Of a stretch of 64,000 nt of DNA, positions 50,006 through 62,300 are shown one piece after another. Where the stretch lies: NCBI GenBank assembly GCA_947846985.1, contig CANTUZ010000001.1, forward strand, positions 33,318,727 through 33,382,726, read 5' to 3'. Numbering within the stretch: position 1 is the first letter of the stretch; the number at the start of each line of letters is the position of its first letter. The notes beneath the pieces are model-generated. The model did not search any database and was not told the DNA's origin. It saw only the letters and a list, made by a program, of their open reading frames with translations. Origin of the DNA: Fratercula arctica (lineage: Eukaryota; Chordata; Aves; Charadriiformes; Alcidae). Made by a program: the position numbers and the translations under genes.

Positions 50006-50137
50006 ATCTCTGCAAATGAGATAGAAATGCTTTTGATGAGACTGCCACGCATGTTTAAGCAAGAATTCACTGGTGTAGGAGCAACACTGGAAAAGAGGTG
50101 GAAGTTTTGTGCCTTTGAAGGAATTAAAACTATCTGA
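50006..50137 (+). CDS. ENOX1: ENOX1 terminal coding exon with stop codon
   Basis: Encodes the last 43 residues and TGA at 50135-50137. It reads ISANEIEMLLMRLPRMFKQE, then FTGVGATLEKRWKFCAFEGI, then KTI. The GVG at 50072-50080 corresponds to the glycine motif linked to NADH binding in ENOX2 (G590/G592), and the cysteine at 50108-50110 aligns with ENOX2 C602. At the position of ENOX2 C569 there is serine (second residue of the exon), and at C575 methionine. These differences support ENOX1 over ENOX2. The conserved KRWKFC.FEG ending and the immediate stop match the normal C-terminus, so the protein is not truncated. The acceptor is a CTTT repeat plus 'ctcag'. Confidence 0.96.
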   Translation: MSANEIEMLLMRLPRMFKQEFTGVGATLEKRWKFCAFEGIKTI

Positions 50138-50320
50138 CTGTGACTAGTAATGAAGCTATGCAGAAGAACTCCTAGAGCATGGCAGGGTTGTAAAGTATTA
50201 AAGTAAGAAATCTGGGTTTGGGCACATAGTAGTATGTTTTCAAAGTTATCCAAGCCTAATTTAGTTACATTTGTGACGTTCTCTTGTGAGTGGAAATGTA
50301 GTTTGTGCACCAGTTCCTAA

Positions 50321-50331
50321 AATAAAATAAA
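50321..50331 (+). promoter_or_regulatory. ENOX1: Proximal poly(A) signals (two overlapping AATAAA)
   Basis: AATAAA occurs at 50321-50326 and 50326-50331, about 185 bases after the stop codon, followed by an A-rich stretch. Use here would give a short 3'UTR. Confidence 0.5.
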
Positions 50332-50879
50332 ATTTTTAAAAAAAAGTTTCAGAATGTGACAGATCTGTTTCCTATGAAAACTGAAGAAAGATACCACAGT
50401 CATAATGATTTCAAAATACTACATGTCCTACATCTAAGAAAAGCTCATTGAGCAAACAGTTAAGGAGAAAGATTGCCCAGTTATGGTCGCTAAGCTACAG
50501 CAACGTATATGTAATATGTAGTAGAACTCATTAAGTTTCGTTATTGAAAGTTCTTTCTGTTTAGTAAGAAAATTGAGTAATTTTGCAGTGAGGAAAAGCA
50601 TACCAAAAGAAAACTTGAAGATGTGTCTGAAGTTATTGTATTTTGTAAATTAAGTTATATGCTGTACCAGGGATTTTTGCCTTATTGAAAGAGGCCTGAA
50701 AATGTGATTGGAGTCCTCAAGAATGCTTTATCAAGAATATTATTTTTCTAATGTAACTATTCTCCATTACAAGTTCTTTTAACATGGATTGCATATCAAT
50801 TTTCATAAACATGTAAATAAGGAGGAAACCAGTGTTACTGTATTGTATTTGGTATGTAACATTCAGGTTTATGCATCAA

Positions 50880-50885
50880 AATAAA
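50880..50885 (+). promoter_or_regulatory. ENOX1: Poly(A) signal AATAAA
   Basis: A canonical hexamer about 745 bases after the stop codon, in AT-rich 3'UTR sequence. Confidence 0.45.
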
Positions 50886-50938
50886 TATTCAGTTGCATTA
50901 CTGTTACAAATTTTATAGCAGATATATTAATTTTTATC

Positions 50939-50944
50939 AATAAA
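50939..50944 (+). promoter_or_regulatory. ENOX1: Distal poly(A) signal AATAAA
   Basis: A canonical hexamer about 800 bases after the stop, followed within 20-60 bases by T/GT-rich sequence, the arrangement expected of a cleavage site. I favour this as the main distal site (inference). Confidence 0.55.
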
Positions 50945-51467
50945 TATGACTTCTACCATATTGTTTGTACAAGTTTTTCTTCTGATGTTTTGGAATTTTT
51001 AGCAATCCAGAAAGAGTCTCCACGCACTTATCTTTTTCCTACCTAAACTGGTAATTGCAGATAACTTGGTTAAATCAATTAGTAATCAAAAAGAGCTTGC
51101 AATATTAGCTAAGATTAAAATTATTAAAAATATTGGTAGAGGAAGTACCAGCATGGAGCTTTCTTTAGCTGAACAGATTTCATTTATCTTTTTCAGACAA
51201 GCAGCCAGGTTAAAAATGAACACCTTCAAATTTCTCATTTTCGGTGTTTTGTTGGGTAGTAGCGATGCATCGAATTTGTTACTCCTCCTAGTTCCCAGCT
51301 AATGCTTCTGGCCCTTGGCCAGGGAAGGAATGGAATAACTCACTTTTGGTGGTGTTCCTTAAGCAGGGACATCGATGTAAATTATCATTTAGGGTTTACT
51401 GTCAAACACACAGTACTCCAATGCTCCTGTAACAGCCAGTGAAAGCTGAAAAGTGTGTGCATCAACA

Positions 51468-51988
51468 CACCAGGAGAATGTGTCCAGCTCTGGAGCCCTC
51501 AGCACAAGAAGGACATGGGCCTGTTGGAGCAGGTCCAGAGGAGGGCCACCAAGATGATCAAAGGGCTGGAGCACCTCTGCTGTGAAGACAGGCTGAGAGA
51601 GTTGGGGTTGTTCAGCCTGGAGAAGAGAACACTCCGGGGAGACCTTATAGCAGCCTTCCAGTACCTGAAGGGGGCCTACAGGAAAGCTGGGGAGGGGCTG
51701 TTTGCAAGGGCAGGTAGCAACAGGACAAGGGGCAATGGTTTTAAACTAGAGCAGGGTAGGTTTAGATTAGACATTAGGAAGAAGCTCTTTACAATGAGGG
51801 TGGTGAGACACTGGCACAGGTTGCCCAGAGAGGTGGTGGAGGCCCCATCCCTGGAGACATTCAAGGCCAGGCTTGATGAGGCTCTGAGCAACCTGATCTA
51901 GTTGAAGATGTCCCTGCTTACTGCAGGGGGTTGGACTAGATGACCTTTAAAGTTCCCTTCCAACCCAACACGTTCTATGATTCTATGA
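51468..51988 (+). mobile_element. CR1 LINE fragment with intact C-terminal ORF2 segment
   Basis: An open stretch of about 145 codons (to TAG at 51899) reads [20 protein letters not shown], then [32 protein letters not shown] and [20 protein letters not shown], which is the conserved C-terminus of CR1 ORF2. The 3'UTR ('ggttggactagatgaccttta', 'aagttcccttccaacccaac') and two octamer repeats ending at 51988 follow. It is 5'-truncated. It has the least decayed coding segment of the CR1 copies here, suggesting a young insertion. Confidence 0.96.
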
Positions 51989-53326
51989 ATATGGAAGGAA
52001 TCACTTCTCCCAGAGCCATACTTTAAAGAACTGCATCAGTACAGCATTTAGCGTGGTGTTGCATGAGACACAGCAGCTCCCTCCAAGTCACACCTCCATG
52101 TAGGGAGAGGAAGCGGCCACAAGAGAGGTGGCCCTATGAAGTGGGGCACTAACAGCAGGAAATATGTCAAATTGCAACAGATGGAGGGAGTATCCAGATA
52201 CGTGTCAGAGTGATGTTTCATTCAGGGTCTTCAATAAACAGCAATTATATGTCAGATGCAATTAGTCATGAAGGAACTCTCCTACATGGCTGTTAGTGAT
52301 TACTGCTTTAGGACCTATTTCTCTTCTGGCATCTACCTGGAATGTGGAAATACTAAATGAAATGTTAAATGTGTACAAAAGGGAAAAAGAAAGAGGTTTA
52401 GCAGGTCTATTATGGGAAAAAATTATGCTTTCAGCCAGTACACACAAAATTTTTTTTAAAGAATATACATCTCTATTATGGTTGCTACAGAATCTGTGTT
52501 AAGGTAAGTAACTCAGGTAAAACTAGTAATTATATGCCAGTTATGTTAATGAAAATTAACTAGTTTAATCCAAATAACAACTCTTTCTTCTCTTGTGATC
52601 ATACAGATTTATGAATAATTCAGGCAAAAATGTGTTAGGGCTGACAGCTCTTATTTAAGTACTGTAACATAAATGTGTATGGATGGCGCTTAGACTGGGG
52701 AAAAGAGATGTGAGAAAACTTTCACCTTAGCTTTCTTCGTTCCATACTCACTCATTTTATTCTGTCATCCCTTTTCTCTTGTGTCCTCCATTTTTCCCCT
52801 TTAGCTCGTCTCCTTTCCCACTAAACAACTCCAATCACAGATAGCCAGAAGACATCTTAAAACTGGCAGGACCTTGTAACCTAATCACCGTATTTGCTCT
52901 GTGTGCGTTTTCTCTTCCTTTTTCCTTCCTGGGTTTTTAATGTCTCTCTAGACCATAGTGCTTTACGAGAGTGACTTTTTAGTTCTTGTGTGGCACCAGC
53001 TAAAAGAGGACCTCCTTCATTGGCCTTTAGATACCACCACAGAAGATCTAAACTTTAAGTATAAATAGCATGTAAGCATCCTGCCATATTGTAACGTATC
53101 AACTGAGACCTTGACATTTGGGAGGATCCTCATGAGGATCAGCTTTGGGCCCCAGAACTGTCTTTAACATTGTGTGCTCAGTGGCTTTGGGGGAAAGTGG
53201 ATTAAAATGCTCAACTCCATCACTTAGCTGCTGAAATGTCCTTATGGTGACCCTTGAGGGATGCAGGTGGCGATCCTGAAGTGATACAACGGGATGAATA
53301 TCAAGGAAGCCACCTTTGAAAGACAT

Positions 53327-53537
53327 CTAGACTGGACATTAGGAAGCATTTCTTTACTGAGAGGGTGGTTAAACACTGGAACAGGCTTCCTAGAGATGTG
53401 ATCAATGCCCCAAGCCTGTCAGTGTTTAAGAGGCATTTGGACAATACCCTTAATAACATGCTTTAACTTGGTCAACTCTGAATTAGTCAGGCAGTTGGAT
53501 TAGATAAGCGTTGTAGGTCTCTTCCAGCTGAAATTTT
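53327..53537 (+). mobile_element. CR1 LINE 3' fragment (older subfamily)
   Basis: It reads 'tagactggacattaggaagca', 'gagggtggttaaacactggaac' and 'aggcttcctagagatgtgatc', then a 3' part ('cagttggattagataagcg', 'taggtctcttccagctgaaa'). The 'ttcctagagatgtggt..atgcccca' variant marks a separate CR1 subfamily. It lacks a terminal octamer repeat because another CR1 end follows immediately. Confidence 0.88.
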
Positions 53538-53641
53538 TGAGCAACCTGGTCTAGTGGAAGATGTACCTGCCCACGGCAGGGGGGGTTGGAAGTAGATGAT
53601 CTTTAAGGTCCCCTCCAACATAAACCGTTCCATGATTCTGA
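53538..53641 (+). mobile_element. CR1 LINE 3' end abutting another CR1
   Basis: It begins exactly at a CR1-internal sequence ('gagcaacctggtctagtgga'), then 'cctgcccacggcagg', 'agatgatctttaaggtcccc' and 'ccgttccatgattctga'. It belongs to the same subfamily as the copies at 29280 and 2689, not that of the fragment it abuts. Confidence 0.9.
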
Positions 53642-56369
53642 GAAATAGTCTGTTCTGTCTCTTGCAGGTATGTTACTGATATATGGAGAAGACAGTGATG
53701 TTCTGCCAGCCAACATTAAATTCTGGTGAAGCACCCTTTAGCCAGCTTGTCTGAGCATTAGTGTCAGTCATCTGATGCCATCATAGCCCAGAAAGATGTA
53801 CCCCATATGAAATGTGTCACTAGAGGATGGCTGTAAACCCCTGGAGCCATGGCTGTGGGTGACGATGCTCTTCTCAGCACTGTTGGGCACTACAGCAAAG
53901 CAACTTGTGAAAATGACATGAGGTGATGCCACTTAACTATAATAAAAGAAGAAGTCAGTAGGGTGGAAAAGAAGACTAGCCTTTCTGTATGTCACTTTAT
54001 CCTGATGACTGGAACAGAGGCTTGGTCAGCTGCAGAAAAAGGAAGATGTTGAGGTGGCCAAGTGGTATTTAGTGAAAAGGCAGTGCAGGACCAAATATCT
54101 TCAGCTAAGTCAGGTTGAAGGAGGATGCACACTTGGCAAAGACTCAGTCATTTACAGTTAGCAGGATCCTCACAATGATAGTGGGAAAGAAAATAGGGGA
54201 AGGAAAGGAGTTATAAGCTCAGTTGGCCTGAAATCCTCCCAGGAGAGCCTTTTAGCTCATCCTCAGCTTTGAATTGTCTTGGAGTGGTGGCAGGGTTGAC
54301 TTTCATCAGTTTAGAGGGCCAGCCTCTTACTGCACTGTGTTTGATTTCCACTTGAAGGCTTATGAGATACACTGTGCAAAACCTCTTGGACAAATGTACA
54401 TTTCACCCTGCACATTCAAGGGAGATGAGTGCAACCTCGCTGTTAAACTGCATTTTATGCCCACAAGCGACAGCAATGTTTGATGAAGGCTGCATTATCC
54501 CCATAACTAAACAAGGAAATTTCTAATATCTCCTCATGCTATTGCGTATAGTGGAGTCTAATTGTTTATTGAAGTGTGCATGTTTCGGCTGAAGTTCACG
54601 ACTGCCAGGGCATCACATTCACTTAAGGAACAGCTATACTGAGATTTAGAGAAAATCCTGTATCAAGCTATGCTACATTTAGCTACCTGTCATGTACAGT
54701 AATCTCTGTGGAATCTAAAGCTAGAAAATTTGCTGTAAGAGCATTCTGGGTGTTTCGTTTAAGTCAAAATTCCGGTCTTGCAAGCGTTGTTTTATTTAAA
54801 ATCAGAATGGGTTTGACAGTCAGTGTTAGTTTGACAAAAGTGTTCTGCGCTGATGTGAGTTCATTTGAGGAACAAGGCTTGGGGAGAGGAAGGGGGAAAG
54901 GAATAGGTTGGTTTGGGACATATATTCTTTTTGTGCCTCTAGTACCAGTAGTAGCCAGGTCTGATACGGGACTGATGTCCACTTTGTCCACTTAAAAAAG
55001 TAAAGCTCAGAGTTCAGCATTCGAAGTGCGGGGCTTTTATCATTTTTTTTTTCCGGTGAAAGGGTACAAGTTGTTCCTTGACTTGTCACTCTGGTTACCC
55101 TGATAAGATGTGCAGCTCTTTTACCCCAACTTTTCCCTCAAAAAGAAGGTAGAAACAGCAGCAAATCCTGTCTGGTTCTGTAGTCAGTCTCCTCTGGAAG
55201 CAACTGCTGAGATGCTCAGGAAAAAAGAAGTCTTCCTACATTTATTAGCATTAAGTGCCTGCAAAGCAGGACACGTTCTGGAGGAAGCCATTCCTTCTTC
55301 CAGACTCTCTGAGAGCTCAGTCAGCGGGACTGCTTGGCCTGCAAAAGGTGACTATTTACTTACTGAGTTAAAACTGAATGTTTCAAAAACAAGTAAGTCA
55401 ACTGAAAAAGCAGCTGAATCGGGAAATTATGCTTACAAGGTGCAGATCCTCTGACTACATAAACCCATTACATTGAATACGTGGAAACCCTAATTTGTAA
55501 ACAAAATCAAATGGATACGCTCACGAATACCTTTGATTAAGTGTTTTGCCTCACACTGGGTAATAAACATTGTGCCTGTTCAGACTTAATGGGTTGACTC
55601 CAATGTCATACTCCCTCTCAATAGGGATATTTGGGGGGCAGCAAGAGGGAAAAAATATGTATTCCTTTAAGCCTAACAGAGAGCACTCCTGCAGTCCTAC
55701 CCCATCCATATTATAACCATTTGCTCAGACTTCTGGCTGGTAACTACTTTTCGCCAATTTATATACTTTAATATACATAACACTGAAGTCTAGAAAAAAA
55801 AATCATCCACTTGGACTGCTCGTATCTTAGCCATGTCACAGTTAATTCTGTAGTGATCCCAATAGCATATGGTGGATTAAAATACATTTCCCATAAAAGC
55901 ATCCAGCCGTAATCAAAGTTATCAAGTGATGAAAAAGATATTTTTTTGCTTGATAGTGTGTTAGAAGAGATTATCATTGTCAAAATTGTGTCCTTACTTC
56001 CTAACTTGATTTTTTCTGGCTGCTTCTAGATAGTTTTGCTTTTCTCTGCAAGATTAAATAATCCTTTAGTACTGCATATTTTCTCCCTGTGAAGATATTT
56101 GTATATTGTAGTCTATTTACTTCTCAGTATTCTTTCCCATAAACTAAACAGATTGAGCTTTTAAGTGGTTTGCTATAAAGCATTTCTCTTCTCTTCCTCA
56201 AATCATTGCATCCTTTTTTTTAATATCCTTTCCGATTTTTCAACATCTGCTTTAAAAAGTGGGGAGAAAAGCTGTTACGTGAATTAGTCTGACCAGTGCT
56301 GTGTACAGACATGATGGCACATCTCTGCTCCCATTCAGCTCTTTGCCTCCTGTTCCTATTCCTCCCCTC

Positions 56370-56441
56370 CTGTTGGGGAGTTGGACCAGACGACCTTTAA
56401 AGGTCCCTTCCAACCCAACACATTCTATGATTCTATGATTC
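56370..56441 (+). mobile_element. Short CR1 LINE 3' end
   Basis: About 70 bases: 'gttggggagttggaccagac', 'gacctttaaaggtcccttcc', 'aacccaacacattctatg', then two octamer repeats. Few differences from the common 3' end. Confidence 0.93.
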
Positions 56442-58574
56442 CTATCAGACTGTGAGCTAATCACAAATGTCAAAGCAGTAGTCCAAGTAAATTGCAGTTA
56501 GGTGGTTTTCATCCTTTTGGTGTAGCAGATTCCTCCGCGTAGATGTGTTTTCGGTATGCTAAAGCCTTGCTTTTCCATCCTCATTGACAGGCTCGTTTGT
56601 GCAAGGGCAAAGGTCTCACCCCGTGGGGGTATTTTGGGGCTTAGATCCCATGCGCGGCCTTCAGGGTTTGTTCTTTGCTACGGGGAAAGACTGGATAAAT
56701 TCGATGACGTTTATAGCCTTGCATGATTAAAACGGGGTAATCAGATCTGCTGTCAGGATGTCAGCTCCTCGCATCAAGCATTCAGAGGGCAATCGCACAG
56801 GCTTTGTCTAGACTAGGGTTTAAATGCGTGTCATTAGCACATATTAGCTGATACATTTTAAAAGTCTGATGCAGACAAGGCATAATGCCTTTAATGTGAA
56901 AAGCTGGCTGAGTTAGGCCCTTGGGCATTGGCGCTGACACTGGTTTGTCTATTTTAGAGTTTCAGAATAAGTTAGCCGAGGGCTTGTCTGCAAAGACCAG
57001 TTAATTTGGAAAATTTAAAGGGCTACTCCAGGATTCTAAGACCAGAAAGAGATACATTTTAAGTAGTTGCTCTGAAATAGCTCTGTATAATAGTATTAGA
57101 CGCTTAACCAGGTAAGTTTTCTCTTTTCTTTGTAACCTTCCCCAAAAAACAGTTCTCGTATGAGAGGTGTTATATTTCAAAATTAACCCTCTGCTGCATT
57201 TCTGTTTTCACCACGGCTCCTTACTGAATACAGCTGATAAAGCTGTTCATGGCTGGGGAGGAGGTTGGAAAACTTGTACAGTCTGCAGATCTGGATGCTG
57301 ACGTTAAAAGCTGACTTGCATTTCACAGGGGAGAGACACGGTACGCTTCTGAGAGGAGCAGGAGTGGAGCAACAGAAGACCATAAAATAGGATTAAAAAT
57401 AGAGACTGAAGGGATTTTGTTAGAACCTGGCATTCCATCAAAAACACACGCAAATCCCAGGACATCCCAGAAGCCTGTTATAAACTAAGATGGGGAACAG
57501 GGAAGAAAAAGAGATAAGATTTCATAGTAAAAATCATTGTAAAGTATGATGGTATTGAATGCATGAGGGTTTCTGAGTTTCCTCAGCTGGTTCTGCCCAT
57601 GGAATCAGCTCGTGCAGATGCTGTGTCTGAGACTTTCTAAAGAGGAACCTTCCAAAATCACTCTGCAGTTGGCCCTATCCCAGAAATAAGCTACTCAAAT
57701 AATGCTAACATTCAATGGCAGAGGAGCCCGCCTGCAAGAAAAACCTGCATCTCTAGCACTGGTTGATAAAGGATGGTGATGTTTGCAAAAAAACCTTTTC
57801 TTGTCCTTGAAGCCTAAGGAGGACATATATTACTCATGGAAAGCAAACATTTGCCAGGCAGTCGAATCTCATTTCAGGATGTCATTTCTACCCCTCACTC
57901 TGAGTGGCTGTCACCTTGGTGGAACTTGTCACTTGGTTAGATGGAGACAAAACATCCAAAGTCTCATCAGGGCAGAATCTGCACTTTTGTCTTCAGAAGA
58001 TGAACAGCCATGGGTAAACATCATGCCACCAGTCCAAGGCTGATTAGTGTAATAAAGAATTGCAAGGCAGGAACCGCTTTGCATGATGATATTCGAAACA
58101 TGTTTTGCAGAATAAAACATATCAACAGAGAAGGAAGCCAGATGGTGGCTCAACAGCAGAAGTTTTCTAAAACACATTGCCTACCCTGAGAGGTTCTTGA
58201 TTGACAGCTCTGGAAACAGGTGGTTTATTTGTCCACAGGGCAGGACAGGGAAGACATCTAATATTGTCCCAGCAGAGGTGTACAGAAATTACCTGCCATT
58301 TCATTTCCATCCTTATGAAGTCCTTGCCTCATCTGTGCAAACTGCAGAGGAAGGAAACATCTGTAGAATGCACATTTGACCCTGATTTGAGGCCACAGAA
58401 CTTCTGCTAGTTAAAAGTTTAGTTTCAGGGCTGGATTTGAGTCTCTGATGTATAAAATCGATATCCTTCCATCCAAGTAGGAAGTTATCCAATGACTGAG
58501 GAAGGGAAGGCAGCCTTTCTTGTAGTACAAATGAAGAAGCATGCCCTGGTGACCCTATTCTTCCCCCTCAACCT

Positions 58575-59393
58575 TAGAATCATAGAATCGTAGAATGGTT
58601 TGGGTTGGAAAGGACCTTAAAGATCACCTAGTTCCAACCCCCTGCCATGGGCTGGTAGCGTTACGTGTATAAAAGCTGAAGTAACAGTGGACATGTCATG
58701 CCTACATCCAGCCTCATCCAACCTGGCCTTGAACACTTCCAGGGATGGGGCATCCACAGCTTCCCTGGACAACCTGTTCCAGTGTCTCACCACCCTCCCA
58801 TTAAAGAATGTCTTCCTAATATCTAATCTAAATCTACCCTCTTTCAGTTTCAAACCATTACTCCTCATCCTATCGCTGCACTCCCTCATAAAAATTCCCT
58901 CCCCATCCTTTCTGTAGTCCCCCTTTAGGTACTGGAAGGCCGCTATAAGGTCTCCCCGGAGCCTTCTCTTCTCCAGGCTGAACAACCCCAACTCTCTCAG
59001 CCTGTCTTCACAGGAGAGGTGCTCCAGCCCTCTGATCATCTTCATGGCCCTCCTCTGAACCTGTTCCAACAAGTTGATGTCCTTCTTATGTTGTCAGCCC
59101 CAGAGCTGCACGCGGTACTCCAGGTGGGGTCTCATGAGAGCGGAGCAGAGGGGCAGAATCACCTCCCTCAACCTGCTGGACATGCTTCTTTTGATACAGC
59201 CCAGGATGCAGTTGGCTTTCTGGGCCACAAGTGCCTGTTGCTGGTTCATTTTGAACTTCTCATCAACCAACACCCCCAGATTCTTCTCCTCAGGGCTGCT
59301 CTCAGTCCATTCTCCACCCAGCCTGTATTTGTGCTTGGGATTACTCTGACCTGTGTGCAGAACCTTGCACTTGGCCCTGTTGAACTTCATGAG
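58575..59393 (-). mobile_element. CR1 LINE fragment, about 820 bp, with partial ORF2
   Basis: The + strand begins with octamer complements and 'atggtttgggttggaaagg'. On the minus strand, two open stretches cover MKFNRAKCKVLHTGQSNPKH, LGVLVDEKFKMNQQQALVAQ and REVILPLCSALMRPHLEYRV, then [40 protein letters not shown] and [20 protein letters not shown]. The break between them is near 59085-59095. A 60-base block (about 58653-58713) between the 3'UTR and the end of ORF2 is not the usual CR1 sequence. The copy is 5'-truncated within the reverse-transcriptase region and inactive. Confidence 0.96.
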
Positions 59394-62300
59394 TCAACCT
59401 TCACAATGAGCAAGAAGATTTGGAAGTATGTAGCTGGTAGTTTTATCCTTATATTATATTCACACAGAATGTGTTGAGATGATTTTCAAGTCTAACGAAA
59501 ATCTCTGTAGTTTATAGCCGTGAGATGCTCTTAAAACAAAGGTTAGTACGGGGAAATGGAGCAGCAGTGAAAAAAAGTATTACCTTTTATGAACACTTCA
59601 CTGCTCTTCCTCTTTGAAGAGATTTCAATGTGGAGGTTGAAATCCCCATTGTTTCAAAGGTTTACAGTCAAGAGCAGGAATAACATGGGATTTACTGCCT
59701 TTCTTTGGATTTTTGTGGTCCATGCAGTTGAAACATACAAAGGAAAACATGGAGGTGTGTACCCGGGTGGAATGAAACTAGGCAGTCGCTTATGCAACAT
59801 GGAACTGTTGCTTTTCTGCAGTGCAGAGCTTTTTATTTACAGCAATAAAACACGGGCAGATGGTCAGAAGTTCAATGACGTATATTGGTCATGCAATCAG
59901 CAAGACATCTGTACATGTTTAAGACTTAGACTTCAAATTTTTGTTTATCTTTCAAGAATGATGAGATTTCTCTCATAAACAGCCTTGAGAATGACAATGG
60001 AGGCCAAGCTGGATGGATCTGGGCAAAGAGCCCTAATCAAAGGCTAACTAGTGACATGACTGTCACACAGGACTGTGCAGAGATATTCCACACTAGCAAT
60101 GAACAGGCTAGTTTGGCCACAGGAGACATCATAGCTGTGTTTGTACAGCGTCTGTCCTGCTCAATATACTCTGCTTACTGCTCCTAGGTAAAGTGATATG
60201 GTACCATCTGGGCTGTCTTCTTCTGGACGTCTTCTTCCTGCATGGTTTCTTCTTCTCAAAAGTTTATTTTGAAGTAGTTCAAGACTCATTTCAGGCAGTT
60301 AACAAGCTGTATTGTCAACAGAAATCTATGAATTATCTGCAGCAAGAGTGGGTGGATCCTAATTGAAAAAAGAACCTTGACACCTTCTTCCTAAATTTGC
60401 TAAAAGCCTTGAAATGACTTTATTTTCCAATTTCCAAAGGAGATGGAGCAGAAAAAAGGCTTCCAGAAATAACCAAAATAAGCTTTCAGCTCCCAGACTC
60501 ATTTGGCTCGTACCTGTCCCAAGTTCCCCAATCCAGGCATACAACAACGTTCAGAGGAAAGCAAAAGCTGTTCCAGAGTTTAAGTCACGTGACTAATTCA
60601 AAGCTTTGGGAAGGTTACAAAAAGGTCCCTTGCGGGCAATCCCAAGATCAATGCTACTGTTCTTCTGTGTAACTAATCTAAAGTAAGGTTTTCATTAACT
60701 CTCTTTATTTGATGCATTGTGAAACAAACCGAATGAGAATGTTTAGGCTGGCAAAAAAGCTCAACACCAAATCCCACAAGAGCCCAGCTAAACAGCACAT
60801 GTCAAGAGCTGAGTAACAAAGGAAATAACTCTTGATACACAAAGCCTCAGTTTTGCAGCTAAGCGGGAGATGCACAAGTTTAAAGCTATACATGAGCACC
60901 AAGACTCTTCTCCCAGCAGAGATGCTGGGAAATTACCACTTTGTGCCATGTCATAGAAGTATAACTCACTACCAAAAAGTTCACGTTAATCGCAGTTGTG
61001 TTACGTGACAACACACATATTTGGGCGAAGCCACAGCCCCTTCATGTTCTGACCTGCTGAGTGTCTGAGAGCTGGCACCAAATACACAAGCAAGGGAATC
61101 TGTGACCAAAACCAATATTAAAACTACTCAGCGACACTCCAAAACCCAGCCAGACCGTGCATGTTTCCTACCAGGAATTTGCTTTTAGAAGCCATCAATA
61201 CCAGGATTTTCACTGGAATGTGGACACAGAGCTAAAGATGTGAGAGATTTTAGCCACTCGACTAACTTCACAGAATATCCTGTGATTAGAGGCACTCACC
61301 ACTTCACGCTATGGCCCAGACAGCAGAGCCTAATTTTTCCTTGTCCAGGTAAGCACTTTATCTGCTGAACTGTTGGATAAGCTAGATGTCACACTGTCCC
61401 AGTTTCCATCATTTTGTGCAAGGTTTTATCCATCCAGCATGTTTTGAGGATACCTGCCAGACTGATACCCCAACTACAGCCGTAGGTGCACACCTCGCTG
61501 CTCAGCGCTCTTAAGGCCACTGGTGGGTTTTGAGATCGTCCTCAGATGTCTTTGTGGCATATGTTTCTGTAGCCATGATTGATAACCATGGTCTGAATTC
61601 AAAGTCTGAGAGTCACTCACATGCATTCTGTGTAACATAAGGAAACACGAGAAATCCAGGCCTTGAAGTAGGTAGGACACTCTTCCTGGGCTTCTAAGGA
61701 GGCCTCTCTTCAGGTCTTCTTAATCCAGGCTTTATCCCCTCTCATCTTCTCTAAGATTGTTGTGGGTTTGTGTATGTGTTTGTGTGAAGTCTCCAGACCA
61801 TTCAAGTGGATTATAGCTTTTTATCTCCTCAGCACATCACACCTTTTAATTTTTTCATTATATTATTTGTGTTTATTTTACTGGAAGTCGTATATGGGTA
61901 GAGGGGAATTGCAAAGGAAAAATGTCTACCAAGCCACTAAATAAAATACATATAATGACAATCTCATACATAGGGCAAATCTACATGTAAATGGCAACCT
62001 GTCCAATTTACAAGGAAGCAAGGAACGAAAATTGCAAGTGAGAACCCATAAAGATTTATATAAATGCATAATAGGAATTTATCTTGAAAGACGAAAGGCT
62101 ACTTATTCAGAGCCATTTTGTCCTGATGGACCAAAAAGCTACCAGTTACTCAAATTTTCATTCAAATATGAGAAACAAGAAACCCAAACTATAGTGCCTG
62201 ACTGCCACCATGGATTACCAGTCCTTAGATTCAGGCACTGACACTACTACAGCACCTGAATTCAAGAGAGCAAGTGTGACTCAAGGCTTCCACCATATGA

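Larger units (their letters stand above)
50138..50965 (+). other. ENOX1: ENOX1 3' untranslated region (probable extent)
   Basis: Sequence after the TGA is AT-rich, has no long open frame on the + strand, and carries several poly(A) hexamers. The end is placed about 20 bases after the AATAAA at 50939-50944, where U/GU-rich sequence ('ttgtttgtac', 'ctgatgttttgg') follows. The true end could be proximal (after 50331) or beyond the window of hexamers listed. Transcript data would be needed to fix it. Confidence 0.6.

Noticed and set aside
4765..50137. ENOX2 rather than ENOX1
   Set aside because: The C-terminal residues (NIEYLWSYMQQLD, ISANEIEMLLMRLPRMF) match ENOX1 as remembered and differ from ENOX2 (which has SYLHRLD and cysteines at two positions).
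58617..59477. Overlapping open frames of about 150 codons on both strands
   Set aside because: The minus-strand frames are CR1 ORF2 pieces; the plus-strand ones are their shadows.
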